A stretch of DNA of 33,574 nt from DATFEN01 sp035691285 (GCA_035691285.1 DASSJI010000078.1:1-33574); one strand, 5' to 3'. Positions 22,349-31,808 are shown, counted from the stretch's first letter. A program made the numbers and translations. The notes: generated by a model from the letters alone, not told the origin.

Positions 22349-23800
22349 GTGTCCCTGGTAGAGCCGGCACCCCCAATCGCAAGGTTCGAGAACATCCTCT
22401 GCATCGGGGCGGGATACGTGGGTGGCCCCACCATGGCCGTCATGGCCAAGCACTGCCCCGACATCCAGGTCGTGGTGGCGGACATCAACGCCGAGCGCAT
22501 TGCAGCCTGGCAGTCTGGATCGCCCCCACTCTACGAACCCGGACTGGCGGCGGCCTTGAGCATAGGGCTGGGGCGCAACCTGCGCTTCACCGCCGACGTG
22601 GAAGGGGCGATCGCCGAGGCGCGGATGATCTTCGTGAGCGTGAACACGCCGACGAAGACCTACGGCCGCGGCGCCGGCAAGGCCGCCGATCTCAGGTACT
22701 GGGAGCAGACGGCGCGCAGCATCCTCAAGCATGCGCGGGGCGACACGATCGTGGTCGAGAAGAGCACCCTGCCTGTGCGCACGGCCGAGGCGATGGAGCG
22801 CATCCTGAGGACCGGCGCCAGCCAGGCCCGCTTCGTGGTGCTGTCGAACCCTGAGTTCCTGGCCGAGGGCACCGCCATCCGCGACCTCGAGCACCCGGAC
22901 CGCGTCTTGATCGGAGGACCCGAAACCCCCGAGGGCAGGACGGCCATCCGGGCCCTGGCCGACATCTACGCCAGATGGGTGCCTGCCGAGCGGATCCTGA
23001 CGTCCAACGTGTGGTCCGCCGAGCTTTCGAAGCTGGCCGCCAACGCCTTCCTTGCGCAGCGGGTCAGCTCGATCAACGCCATCTCGGCGCTGTGCGAGCG
23101 CACCGGTGCGAACGTGCTGGAGGTAGCCCACGCGATCGGATCGGATCGCCGCATCGGCTCCCAGTTCCTGCGGGCGGGGATCGGCTTCGGCGGCTCCTGC
23201 TTCCAGAAGGACATCCTCAACCTGGTCTACCTCTGCGAACACCACGGCCTCGGGGAGGTCGCTCGCTATTGGGAGGCGGTCGTCGCCATGAACGACTACC
23301 AGCAGCGGCGCTTCGTCGAGCGGATGATCCGGGCGATGTTCAACACGCTGGCGGAGAAGCGCATCGCCGTGTTCGGGTTCGCTTTCAAGGCCGATACCGG
23401 TGATACGCGCAACTCCCCGGCCATTCCGGTGTGTCGCGAGCTCCTCGCCGAGCAGGCTCGAGTCTGCATCACCGATCCGCGGGCGCTCGAATCGGCCCGT
23501 CACGAGCTGGCGGACGCGGGGCCGGCGCTGAGCTTCGAGACCGACCCTTACGCGGCTGCATGCGGCGCGCATGCCATCGCGCTTCTCACCGATTGGGAGG
23601 AGTACCGGACGCTGGACTACGCCCGCATCTTCGACTCCATGGAGAAGCCCGCCTTCATCTTCGACGGGCGGAATCTGTTCGACCCCGAGCCCCTCTACCG
23701 GCTGGGGTTCAATTACTACTCGGTCGGACGCCCCGGGCGGTCGCGGCTCGACGGGGAGCACGCCGGCACGACCGGTGACCGCCTCGGTTCAGGGACGTGA
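22349..23800 (+). CDS. ugd: UDP-glucose 6-dehydrogenase
   Basis: This 483-residue enzyme oxidises UDP-glucose to UDP-glucuronate with two NAD+. It has the N-terminal Rossmann motif CIGAGYVGGPTMAVMA, the catalytic Cys284 in GFGGSCFQKD, SNPEFLAEGTAI, and the C-terminal FDGRNLFDPEPLYRLGFNY, which is typical of the eukaryote-like (UGDH) branch. GTG 22349 is the chosen start, with GGGAAAG upstream; a longer in-frame start at 22283 has no support. It is divergent from the RmuC-like gene across a 194-bp spacer in which I see no firm promoter. It would supply UDP-glucuronate to the epimerase further right and to the surface polysaccharide. Confidence 0.93.
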   Translation: MSLVEPAPPIARFENILCIGAGYVGGPTMAVMAKHCPDIQVVVADINAERIAAWQSGSPPLYEPGLAAALSIGLGRNLRFTADVEGAIAEARMIFVSVNTPTKTYGRGAGKAADLRYWEQTARSILKHARGDTIVVEKSTLPVRTAEAMERILRTGASQARFVVLSNPEFLAEGTAIRDLEHPDRVLIGGPETPEGRTAIRALADIYARWVPAERILTSNVWSAELSKLAANAFLAQRVSSINAISALCERTGANVLEVAHAIGSDRRIGSQFLRAGIGFGGSCFQKDILNLVYLCEHHGLGEVARYWEAVVAMNDYQQRRFVERMIRAMFNTLAEKRIAVFGFAFKADTGDTRNSPAIPVCRELLAEQARVCITDPRALESARHELADAGPALSFETDPYAAACGAHAIALLTDWEEYRTLDYARIFDSMEKPAFIFDGRNLFDPEPLYRLGFNYYSVGRPGRSRLDGEHAGTTGDRLGSGT

Positions 23801-24173
23801 CCCGGCCTGCGCCGGGGGGACGCTGAAGCGGCCGCCGCAGTCCCGAGCCCAACCAGCACGCTTTGTGTTGTGCTATCGAAGGCTCGAGGCGTAGACTGCT
23901 TGCGGACTCCCGCAGGAAGTGATTGGTTTGGGCCGCACACGCGATCTTGGAGGGGCGACCCCCTGACGGCCGCCTCTCCCAGTCGGGTTCCTTCGCGTTG
24001 CTGAGGCGGGCGCCGTCTGAGCCAGCTTTCCAGCCTTCTTGTGCGCGTTCCGACTTCCGGACAGCCTCGCTGTCGAGGACGCGCCAAGGTAGGCTCACAC
24101 CTCCATGCCGACCTAACTGCGCCGGTTCGAGGCCTGAGAGGCGGGCCAGCGGCTGGCTTGGCAAAGGCACCCG
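23801..24173. other. Intergenic region (373 bp) with small hairpins
   Basis: A 6-bp G+C hairpin (23801-23806 with 23811-23816) sits right after the ugd stop but has no T run. A second 7-bp hairpin lies at 23899-23916. I see no gene, clear promoter or known riboswitch motif; short open frames here show no family features. Confidence 0.4.
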
Positions 24174-27100
24174 ATGGCGAACTCCCTCCCGCCAGTCCCG
24201 GGCTCGGCCACCTGTCCGCCCAATGAACTGACACGGGCCGCGAAGGCGCGTCTTGCCAGTGGCATGCTCCTCGCCGTTGTTCTTGCCCTGCACGCGGGCA
24301 ATGCATCCGGCAGCCTGCGCGGCGAATCGCTCGAACCAGCCGCCGTCCAGGCCGCGCTCGAAAGCGCGACGCAGCTGGACGTCCGCGTGTCGGCCAGCTC
24401 GGATGACGCCGAAGAGAGCGCCTCGGGCGGGATGAGCCTGACGAGCACCGACCTCGAGCTCGTGACCGAGTCGACGGTCCAGACGGTGGGCGTGCGCTTC
24501 AACGGAGTGAGCGTTCCTCGAGGCGCGCGCGTCCTGAGCGCCTACGTCCAGTTCCAGGTCGACGAGGTCGGTTCGGCTCAGACCGATCTGATCCTGCAGG
24601 GCGAAGCCTCGGACAACGCCCCGGCCTTCACCGGCTCTGCGCGAAACATCTCGTCGCGTGCGCGAACCGCCGCCGCCATGGCGTGGCCGCCGCCGGCCTG
24701 GCCGACGGTGGGCATAGCGGGGCCCGACCAGCGGACCCCGGACCTGGCTGCCGTGATTCAGGAGATCGTGGACCGGACGGGCTGGTCCGCCGGAAACTCG
24801 CTCGTGCTCATCGTCACCGGCAGCGGTAAGCGAACCGCCGAGGCGTTCGATGGGGTCGCTGCAGCCGCGCCACTGCTGCACGTGGAGTATGGGCCGAATG
24901 CCGTGAACCTGCCGCCGGCGGTGACGATCGACGCGCCGGCGGGCGGCGCGCGCGCCGAGCCCGGCGAACTGATCGTGTTCAGTGGAACCGCGATGGACCT
25001 GGAGGACGGGAACCTGACCGGCACACTGGCCTGGACCTCCAGCCTCGACGGCTCGATCGGCAGCGGCGGCAGCGTGAGCCGGGCTCTGTCGGAGGGCGTT
25101 CACGTCGTCACCGCCTCCGCCACCGACAGCGGAGGCCTGACAGGAACAGGCCAGGTCGCGATCACTGTGGGGGCGCCAACGGTCACGATCATTGCCCCGC
25201 CTGATGGAGGCGGGTTCCAGCCCGGCCACGCGATCAGCTTCGCGGGGAGTGCGACGGACGTCCAGGATGGCGACCTCACTGCCAGCCTGACATGGGCTTC
25301 GCAGCTGGATGGCCCGATCGGCAGCGGCGGCAGCTTCACCCGTTCCGATCTCTCGGTGGGCGTGCAACGCATCAGTGCCGCCGTGACCGATAGCAGCGGC
25401 TTGAGCCACCAAGCCGAGGTCACTGTCACCGTGGCCACGGACACACCGGTCCTGGTCGGAGCGGGCGACATCGCGAGCTGCAGCGGAGTCAAGGACGATG
25501 CCACGGCCGCCCTGCTCGATGGCATCGATGGAACAGTGCTCACCACCGGCGACAACGTCTATCCCGACGGCACCGACGCCGAGTTCCGCGACTGCTACGA
25601 TCCCACCTGGGGCCGCCACAAGGCCCGCACCCGCCCCGCCACCGGCAATCACGACTACCACGTACCTGGCGCGGCGGGTTACTTCAACTACTTCGGCCCG
25701 GCGGCCGGCGAACCGACCAAGGGCTACTACAGCTACGAACTCGCGGGCTGGCACATCGTCGTCCTCAACAGCGAGTGCGCGCAGGTGGGCGGCTGCACGC
25801 GCACGTCCCCGCAGGGCCAGTGGCTGCAGGCCGATCTCGCCGCTCATCCGGCCGCCTGCACCCTGGCCTACTGGCACAAGCCTCGCTTCAGCTCGGGCGG
25901 AAACCACGGCGGCACGACCGCGGTGCACGACTTCTGGCAACTGCTCTACGAGGCCGGCGCCGACGTCGTCTTGAACGGGCACGAGCACAGCTACGAGCGG
26001 TTCGGCAAGCAGAATCCGGCTGCCGCCGCCGATCCAGCGGGCATCCGCGAGTTCGTCGTCGGTACAGGAGGAGCGGGCCTCTACGCGTTCGGGCCGCCCG
26101 TGGCGAACAGCGAGGTCCGGAACGACACCACCCACGGTGTCCTGAAGCTGACGCTGGACGCCCGCGGCTACGAGTGGGAGTTCGTCCCCGTCGCCGGGGG
26201 CACCTTCTCCGACTTCGGAAGCGACACGTGCTTCACGACCAACGAGCCCCCGACGGCCGCGATCACAGCGCCTGCCAACGGCGCGACCTTCAACCGGGGT
26301 GAGCTGGTGAGCTTCGCAGGGACAGGCGACGACGCGGAGGACGGGGATGTCACCGCCGGCCTCACGTGGACCTCGAACCTGGACGGCGTGATCGGCAGCG
26401 GCGGCTCCTTCTCGACGAGCACGCTCTCGAGGGGAACGCACGTCGTGATCGTCCGCGTGACCGACAGCGGGGGCCTGACGGGCTCCGCCCAGATCTCCCT
26501 GGTCATCGACGGCCCGCCGACGGTGACGATCACCGCGCCTCAGAACGGCGCGACCTTCGACGTCGGCACGCCGGTGAGCTTCACGGGCCTGGCGAGCGAC
26601 CTGGAGGAAGGCAACCTGTCGGCCGGCCTCTCGTGGACCTCGAGCCGGGACGGCCTGATCGGGACTGGCGGCACGTTCTCCACCGCCGCGCTGAGCGGCG
26701 GCACGCACGTGATCACGGCTGGCGTCGCGGACGGCAGCGGCCTCAGCGGCTCGGCGCAGGTCTCGGTGACGATCACCCGGCCGCCCCTCGTCACGATCAC
26801 GGCGCCGTCGAACGGAGCCACGGTCGACCCCGGCGTCGCGGTCGCGTTCGCGGGCTCGGCGAGCGATCCGGAGGACGGCGACCTGACCAGCGCTCTCGCC
26901 TGGTCCTCGAGCCTGAACGGCAACATCGGCTCGGGCGGGGCGTTCACCTTCTCGAACCTCGTGCCGGGCAGCCACACGATCACGGCCTCCGTCGCGGACA
27001 CTGCCGGCAGCGTCGGCACCAGCAGCATCACGCTCGTGGTGAACCGCGCGCCGGTCGTGAGCATCGCGCAGCCTTTGAGCGGCGCGGTCTTCGCGCCGGG

Positions 27101-28385
27101 CCAGGTCGTCTCGTTTGCGGGCAGCGCGTCCGACCCGGAGGATGGAAGCCTGACCGCCGTCATGGTGTGGATCTCGAGCCTGGACGGCTCGATCGGGAGC
27201 GGCGGCTCCTTCTCCACGAACATGCTCTCCCGAGGAACGCACGTCGTCACCGCTCAGGCCACCGACAGCCGCGGCCTCATCGGCAGCGCCCAGGTTTCGG
27301 TGAGGATCGACGCGCCTCCCTCCGTGTCGATCCTGGGGCCCGCGAGCGGCTCGAGCTTCGACCTGGGTGACCCGGTCAGCTTCACGGGATCCGGCGCCGA
27401 CGCCGAAGCCGGCGACATCTCCGCCACCCTGTCCTGGACCTCGAGCCTCGATGGCGCGTTCGGGACTGGCGGGGCCTTCGCGACGAGCGCGTTGAGACGC
27501 GGCCTGCACCTGATCACAGCCCGCGCCACCGACGACGCGGGCCAGACCGCCTCCGCCCAGATATCGATCACGATCGACGGGCCGCCCGTCGTGACGATCA
27601 CCGCGCCCGCGAACGGCGCGACCTTCACGCTGGGCGCCGTGGTCTCCTTCGCGGGCAGCGCCAGCGACGTCGAGGACGGCTCCCTCTCGGCAGGACTCGC
27701 CTGGACATCGAACCTCGACGGGGACATCGGTACGGGGGGCGCGTTCACGCGTTCCGACCTGAGTCTCGGGACCCACACGATCACCGCTTCGGCAACCGAC
27801 AGCAGGGGCAAGCTCGCGACGAGCGCGATCTCGATCACCATCGTCCAGCGGCCGCTGGTGAGGCTCGACAAGCGCGTGGTCGCCGGCGCCGACGATGCGG
27901 AGGAGAAGGGGTCCGGGAGTGTCTCGGTGACCAGCAACGACCTGGAGCTGGTGACCGACAGCTCGCTGCAGACGGTGGGAGTCAGGTTCGTCGGGCTGAC
28001 GATCCCACGCGGAGCGACCATCCGCGCGGCCTACGTCCAGTTCCAGGCGGACGAAACCCAGTCGGAAGCCACGTCGCTGACGATCCGGGGCCAGCTGGCT
28101 GCCAACCCAGCGGCCTTCTCGACGGCCAAGTTGAACGTCTCGTCGCGGCCGCGCACGAGCAGCTCCGTCTCCTGGGCTAACGTTCCCGCCTGGAACACCG
28201 TGGGCGACCTCGGCCTGTCGCAACGCACGCCCAGCCTGACGGGCATCGTGCAGGAGCTCGTGAACCAGCCCGCGTGGGCCAACGGAAACGCCATGGTCTT
28301 CATCATCACCGGCACCGGCCATCGCACGGCCGAGTCCTTCGAGGGAGGCTCCACCAAGGCGCCGCTGCTGCACGTCGAGTACTGA
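24174..28385 (+). CDS. Large secreted metallophosphoesterase with Ig-like repeats and matching terminal domains
   Basis: The 1403-residue protein has a signal-like segment (GMLLAVVLALHAGNASG), then an N-terminal domain (about 60-244), two Ig/PKD-like repeats (245-422), a metallophosphoesterase domain (423-689), six more repeats (690-1224) and a C-terminal domain (1225-1403). The enzyme motifs are GAGDIA, TGDNVY, GNHDY, WHKPRF and NGHEHSYERF, as in purple acid phosphatase-like hydrolases. The two terminal domains are homologous: both contain DDAEE, a DLELVT block and QTVGVRF, and both end in LLHVEY. Each repeat is about 89 residues with a WTSSLDGSIGSGG-type loop. The substrate is unknown. ATG 24174 has only a weak AAAGG upstream; in-frame ATG 24264 would also give a signal peptide. 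Confidence 0.85.
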   Translation: MANSLPPVPGSATCPPNELTRAAKARLASGMLLAVVLALHAGNASGSLRGESLEPAAVQAALESATQLDVRVSASSDDAEESASGGMSLTSTDLELVTESTVQTVGVRFNGVSVPRGARVLSAYVQFQVDEVGSAQTDLILQGEASDNAPAFTGSARNISSRARTAAAMAWPPPAWPTVGIAGPDQRTPDLAAVIQEIVDRTGWSAGNSLVLIVTGSGKRTAEAFDGVAAAAPLLHVEYGPNAVNLPPAVTIDAPAGGARAEPGELIVFSGTAMDLEDGNLTGTLAWTSSLDGSIGSGGSVSRALSEGVHVVTASATDSGGLTGTGQVAITVGAPTVTIIAPPDGGGFQPGHAISFAGSATDVQDGDLTASLTWASQLDGPIGSGGSFTRSDLSVGVQRISAAVTDSSGLSHQAEVTVTVATDTPVLVGAGDIASCSGVKDDATAALLDGIDGTVLTTGDNVYPDGTDAEFRDCYDPTWGRHKARTRPATGNHDYHVPGAAGYFNYFGPAAGEPTKGYYSYELAGWHIVVLNSECAQVGGCTRTSPQGQWLQADLAAHPAACTLAYWHKPRFSSGGNHGGTTAVHDFWQLLYEAGADVVLNGHEHSYERFGKQNPAAAADPAGIREFVVGTGGAGLYAFGPPVANSEVRNDTTHGVLKLTLDARGYEWEFVPVAGGTFSDFGSDTCFTTNEPPTAAITAPANGATFNRGELVSFAGTGDDAEDGDVTAGLTWTSNLDGVIGSGGSFSTSTLSRGTHVVIVRVTDSGGLTGSAQISLVIDGPPTVTITAPQNGATFDVGTPVSFTGLASDLEEGNLSAGLSWTSSRDGLIGTGGTFSTAALSGGTHVITAGVADGSGLSGSAQVSVTITRPPLVTITAPSNGATVDPGVAVAFAGSASDPEDGDLTSALAWSSSLNGNIGSGGAFTFSNLVPGSHTITASVADTAGSVGTSSITLVVNRAPVVSIAQPLSGAVFAPGQVVSFAGSASDPEDGSLTAVMVWISSLDGSIGSGGSFSTNMLSRGTHVVTAQATDSRGLIGSAQVSVRIDAPPSVSILGPASGSSFDLGDPVSFTGSGADAEAGDISATLSWTSSLDGAFGTGGAFATSALRRGLHLITARATDDAGQTASAQISITIDGPPVVTITAPANGATFTLGAVVSFAGSASDVEDGSLSAGLAWTSNLDGDIGTGGAFTRSDLSLGTHTITASATDSRGKLATSAISITIVQRPLVRLDKRVVAGADDAEEKGSGSVSVTSNDLELVTDSSLQTVGVRFVGLTIPRGATIRAAYVQFQADETQSEATSLTIRGQLAANPAAFSTAKLNVSSRPRTSSSVSWANVPAWNTVGDLGLSQRTPSLTGIVQELVNQPAWANGNAMVFIITGTGHRTAESFEGGSTKAPLLHVEY
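24906..25439 (+). repeat. Two tandem Ig-like repeat units before the enzyme domain
   Basis: Two units of about 267 nt, encoding residues 245-422, each with a GSGG turn and a closing TDSGGL or TDSSGL strand. They match the six units at 26241-27845. Confidence 0.85.
26241..27845 (+). repeat. Six tandem Ig-like repeat units after the enzyme domain
   Basis: Six units of about 267 nt encode residues 690-1224. Each starts near PPxVTITAPxNGATF and contains VSFAGSASDxEDG and a WTSxLDGxIGSGG turn. DNA divergence between units is moderate, so the array is not very recent. Confidence 0.9.
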
Positions 28386-28391
28386 CAGGTG

Positions 28392-29666
28392 TCAGAGCAA
28401 GGGCCCGGCCCGCACTGCGCGCCCGAGCCACGATCCAGCCATCAAGGACGTCAGCATCGCCAGCAGCACCAGGCAGGCATAGAAGCCGTCGTTGATGATG
28501 CCGGCCTCGATCGCCACGCTCGCGAGCACGATGCCGGGCCCCCCGCGGGCATTCATGGCGGCGGCGAGGTTGAGCGCGCTCTTTCGCGCCACACCGGCCC
28601 AGCGCGCGCCGATGTAGACGCTTCCGGCCTTGATCACGCACGCGAGCACGAAGAAGGCGGCGAAGAAGATCCAGGGGACGCCGAGTCGGAGGTTGAGGCG
28701 CAGGCCCACCATCGCGAAGAAGAGCGGCACGAAGAAGGCGTTCGCGAAAGCCTTCGCAGCACGCCGCTGGGGCTCGGGTGGATCGGTGGACGTGCTCGCG
28801 ACCACACCGGCCAGGAACGCGCCGAACATCAGCTGCACATCGAGGAACATCGCGAGGCCCGAAGCCACGACCAGGAATGTCAGGAGGTAGCCGAGGTGGC
28901 TCGTCGAACCGACCAGCTTGAAGCGCGCCTGCGTGATCCGCCTGTAACAAGTTGGCCCCAGGCTGAGAGCCAGCGCGAAGAATACGAGCGTAACGACGAC
29001 GTGGTAGACGACGGACCATGTCCCGTCAGGCACGCCGAGCCAGTGAGCGAGGCCGAGGGTCGCCGCCCTGGGCAGGGGCAGCGCCATGGCCACGGCGATC
29101 GACAACAGGACGTAGAGCATCACGTCCTCGACCACCGCTGCGGTCAGCACGACCCTGGCGAAGGGTGTGTCGAGTAGCTTGAGCTCCATCATGATCTTCG
29201 AGAGCACGGGGATGCTCGTCACCGCGACCGCGATCGCGACGACCAGATCGAACGCGAGCGGCGTCGCGGCCGGGCCGTAATGAGCCGTGAAGTCGACGAC
29301 GCGCCCGCACGCCAGCGCGACCGCGACGGGCAGCAGCGTTCCCGCGCCGATGACGAAGGCGGCGGTGCGCCGCTCCGCCCTGGGGAACCCCGCCGGCAGT
29401 TCGAGCCCCGAGCAGAACATCAGGAGCATCAGCCCGATCTTGTTCACCGCGCCGAGTGCGACCTGGGTTCCCTCGCGGCCAAAGACGGTCGCGTGCCAAT
29501 CGGGGCTGAGCGACGCGAGAAGTGTCGGACCGAGCACTAGCCCGCCGCTGATCTCGCCGACCACGCGCGGCTGGCGCAGCGCCTGGAAGAGGCGACCGCC
29601 TGCATGCGCCGCGAGCAGCAAATGGCCAACAGCCACCAGGAAGTATGCGAAGTCGTGATCGGACAT
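28392..29666 (-). CDS. CPA2-type cation/proton antiporter
   Basis: This 424-residue integral membrane protein has about 11-12 hydrophobic helices and matches the Na+/H+ exchanger fold of the CPA2 family: QPRVVGEISGGLVLGPTLL near the start, GLELP in helix 3, VAVTSIPVLSKIM, VVEDVMLYVLLSIAVAM with the conserved Asp pair region, and FVPLFFAMVGLRLNL. No C-terminal nucleotide-binding (TrkA-N) domain is present, so it is the short form. It converges on the metallophosphoesterase gene with only 6 nt between them. Likely role is pH or monovalent-cation homeostasis. The specific ion is not determined. Confidence 0.92.
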   Translation of the reverse strand: MSDHDFAYFLVAVGHLLLAAHAGGRLFQALRQPRVVGEISGGLVLGPTLLASLSPDWHATVFGREGTQVALGAVNKIGLMLLMFCSGLELPAGFPRAERRTAAFVIGAGTLLPVAVALACGRVVDFTAHYGPAATPLAFDLVVAIAVAVTSIPVLSKIMMELKLLDTPFARVVLTAAVVEDVMLYVLLSIAVAMALPLPRAATLGLAHWLGVPDGTWSVVYHVVVTLVFFALALSLGPTCYRRITQARFKLVGSTSHLGYLLTFLVVASGLAMFLDVQLMFGAFLAGVVASTSTDPPEPQRRAAKAFANAFFVPLFFAMVGLRLNLRLGVPWIFFAAFFVLACVIKAGSVYIGARWAGVARKSALNLAAAMNARGGPGIVLASVAIEAGIINDGFYACLVLLAMLTSLMAGSWLGRAVRAGPLL

Positions 29667-29745
29667 CAGTCGCGTGGGCGGTTGCGGGTCGGCCAGCTGC
29701 CCGCGGAATGCACTGACACGAGATGGTCGAGGATGAGCGGCGGAC

Positions 29746-29953
29746 TATAGCATTGGCGCCGGCCACGGTCCAGTGCATGCCCGGGCGCTTGCAGGGTGTC
29801 CCGGTCGCCGTCTTCCAGATCCAGGGGGCGCCATCCCCGGGCACGACGCGGCGCCTCGGCGGAAATCCCACCTCGGCGAGGCGCGCTTTCAGTTCCTCGC
29901 AGCGCCTGCGGAGTTGCTCCTGTGACCGCCCGGTTGACCGGCAGCCGCGCCAT
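29746..29953 (-). pseudogene. Internally deleted ISKra4-like transposase remnant
   Basis: On the minus strand one frame carries three disconnected blocks. EQLRRRCEELKARLAEVGF resembles the start of small transposase-associated proteins (DUF6788-like). VVPGDGAPWIWK resembles the catalytic-Asp region of ISKra4 transposases. CKRPGMHWTVAGANAI resembles their C-terminal end. Together they span about 70 codons instead of about 450, so most of the gene is deleted, and a frameshift near the start separates an initiating MARLPVN segment. No terminal inverted repeats or target duplication are found. This is a dead insertion scar in the spacer between the antiporter and the deacetylase. Family names are from recall, not a search. 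Confidence 0.5.
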
Positions 29954-29957
29954 TCGC

Positions 29958-29963
29958 TACACT
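29958..29963 (+). promoter_or_regulatory. -10 box upstream of the polysaccharide deacetylase
   Basis: TACACT at 29958-29963 matches the hexamer used before two other genes here. It would give a leader of about 113 nt before ATG 30083. No clear -35 is visible, so it is tentative. Confidence 0.35.
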
Positions 29964-30082
29964 CCTCCCAGTTCGAGCCGGCACGGTTCCACGTCGGGGC
30001 CCTCCTACCGGGTGTGTGCGACCGTGGGTGCCGCAGTATGGACACCCGCCGGGCGCGACCTGTGCGGGCGAAAGGAAGGGCC

Positions 30083-31000
30083 ATGGATCCGGTGGGCGCA
30101 TACACGCGCGGCAACGTCGGCGGCGCGAAATCGATCGCCAATGCCTTGACGATCGATGTCGAGGAGCACTTCCAGGTCCACAACCTCGCGCGTCACTTCG
30201 ACCGCGAAACGTGGGACCTCCAGCCGAGCCGTGTCGTCCGCAACACGCGGCTCTTGCTCCGCATCCTGGCCGAATACGACGTGCGCGCGACGTTCTTCGT
30301 CCTGGGTTGGGTTGCCGAGCGCCATCCCGCCCTCGTCAAGGAGCTGGCGGCCGCGGGTCACGAGGTGGCGACCCATGGCTACGGCCACGCGCTCATCTAC
30401 GACCAGACCCCGACGGAGTTCGACGAGGACATCCGGCGGGCGGTGGCATCCATCGAGGCGGCCGGGTTGCCCCGCCCGATCGGCTACCGCGCGCCAGGGT
30501 TTTCGATCACGGCGCGTTCGTTGTGGGCTCCAGACATCCTGCTCGGGCACGGGCTGCGCTACGACTCGAGCATCTTTCCGACCGTGGCTCACGACCGCTA
30601 TGGGATGCGGGGGGCCGAGCGCTTCGCTCACCGGCTGCCTTGCGGGCTGTTGGAGTTGCCCCCGAGCACCGTGCGCATGGGGCGGCAGAACTGGCCGGTG
30701 GCGGGTGGCGGCTACTTCCGGCTGTACCCTCTTTGGGTGACGAAAGCGGCCTTGCGCCGGATCAACGCCGAAGGCCAGCCGGCCGTCTTCTACGTCCACC
30801 CCTGGGAGTTCGACCCCGATCAGCCCCGAGTGCGGGGCGTGTCGCTGCTCAAGCGCTTTCGCCATTACCAGAACCTCGACAAGACCGAGCGCCGCTTGCG
30901 AGCGCTTCTCACCGAGTTTCGCTTCGCACCCATGCGCGAAGTCTTCGCCGAGCGGATCGCGTCGGCGCCGGCCGAAGCGGCCGTTGGGATGACGGCTTGA
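30083..31000 (+). CDS. XrtA-type polysaccharide deacetylase
   Basis: This 305-residue protein is a NodB-type polysaccharide deacetylase with the DUF3473 C-terminal extension found in exosortase (XrtA/PEP-CTERM) exopolysaccharide loci. Metal and catalytic segments are LTIDVEEHF, RATFFVLGW, ATHGYGHALIY (His-X3-His) and GYRAPGFS, with FYVHPWEFDP in the extension. It removes acetyl groups from N-acetyl-hexosamine residues of the polymer. ATG 30083 has AAGGAAGG 5-6 nt upstream. It is first in a co-directional run with the export protein and the epimerase. No exosortase or PEP-CTERM protein is visible in the window, so the XrtA link rests on family resemblance. Confidence 0.88.
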   Translation: MDPVGAYTRGNVGGAKSIANALTIDVEEHFQVHNLARHFDRETWDLQPSRVVRNTRLLLRILAEYDVRATFFVLGWVAERHPALVKELAAAGHEVATHGYGHALIYDQTPTEFDEDIRRAVASIEAAGLPRPIGYRAPGFSITARSLWAPDILLGHGLRYDSSIFPTVAHDRYGMRGAERFAHRLPCGLLELPPSTVRMGRQNWPVAGGGYFRLYPLWVTKAALRRINAEGQPAVFYVHPWEFDPDQPRVRGVSLLKRFRHYQNLDKTERRLRALLTEFRFAPMREVFAERIASAPAEAAVGMTA

Positions 31001-31064
31001 CGGACGCGTCAGCGGCCATGCGAGAAACCCGCGCGTCCGAGCCGCTGCAGTGCTGAGGAGAAGG

Positions 31065-31808
31065 ATGGAGGAGGAGATGGAGTGGACATCGTCTCGGCGA
31101 AACCGGTCGTTCGGGATCGCGGCAGCCGTGGCGGTCGCGCTCCTGACCGGCCCGGCCTGCGCCACCGTCCAGAAGCCGGCGCATCTGAAGACGCTGGCTC
31201 CAGCGGACCTGTCGAAGCCCGCGGACTGGGAGTACAAGATCCAGATCGGCGACCAGCTTGACGTCAAGTTCTACTTCAACAACGACCTGAACGAGCACGT
31301 CGTCGTCCGTCCGGACGGCAGGATCTCGCTGCAGCTCGTGCCAGAGGTGATGGCAGCGGGCCTCACCGCGCGGGAGCTGACCGACAAGCTCAAGCAGGAC
31401 TACTCCCGGGAGCTCAGCAACCCGGAGCTGACGGTCATCGTACGGACGTTCTCGGCCCAGCGGATCTTCGTCGGCGGCGAGGTCGCGAAGGGAGGCGAGA
31501 AGCCCTTGGTGGGGAGCGTCACAGCCCTCCAGGCGGTCGCCATGGCCGAGGGCTTCAAGGACTCGGCCCGGCTGACCGAGGTGGTCGTGATCCGGCGCAA
31601 CATCGACCGCACCCCCTTGGCGATCCCGATCAACCTCAAGGCGGCGATCAGCGGAGTCGATCCCAGCCAGGACATCTCCTTGTTGCCCTACGACGTCGTC
31701 TGGGTCCCGAAGTCGACGCTCGCGAACATCAACAAGTACGTGAACCTGATCATCTGGAACAACGTTCCGATCTCGTTCGGGTTCCGCCTAGTTCCGCAGG
31801 ATTTCTAG
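31065..31808 (+). CDS. Wza-like polysaccharide export protein
   Basis: The product of about 247 residues has a signal region (FGIAAAVAVALLTGPACA), then a polysaccharide export (Poly_export) domain starting YKIQIGDQLDVKFYFNNDLNEHVVVRPDGRI in two consecutive segments, followed by a soluble-ligand-binding (SLBB) beta-grasp region with VIVRTFSAQRIFVGGEV. It would form the outer-membrane exit of a Wzx/Wzy-type or XrtA-type exopolysaccharide pathway. The Cys of the signal region is in GPAC, not a canonical lipobox, so lipidation is uncertain. Start ATG 31065 or 31077 (both preceded by purine-rich GGAGGAG) cannot be decided from sequence. Confidence 0.85.
   Translation: MEEEMEWTSSRRNRSFGIAAAVAVALLTGPACATVQKPAHLKTLAPADLSKPADWEYKIQIGDQLDVKFYFNNDLNEHVVVRPDGRISLQLVPEVMAAGLTARELTDKLKQDYSRELSNPELTVIVRTFSAQRIFVGGEVAKGGEKPLVGSVTALQAVAMAEGFKDSARLTEVVVIRRNIDRTPLAIPINLKAAISGVDPSQDISLLPYDVVWVPKSTLANINKYVNLIIWNNVPISFGFRLVPQDF

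Noticed and set aside
23801..24173. A c-di-GMP or other known riboswitch in the spacer before the large metallophosphoesterase
   Set aside because: I compared the spacer with the c-di-GMP-I core motifs by eye and found no match beyond two small hairpins.
24906..27845. The regular repeats as a CRISPR or other nucleic-acid repeat array
   Set aside because: The period of about 267 nt is in frame and encodes Ig-like domains, so the repeats are protein-level.
23709..28373. A 1554-codon open frame on the minus strand across the metallophosphoesterase gene
   Set aside because: It is the antisense of a gene with clear catalytic motifs and repeats. Its product is Arg/Gly/Asp-rich low complexity without domains, as expected for a GC-rich shadow frame.
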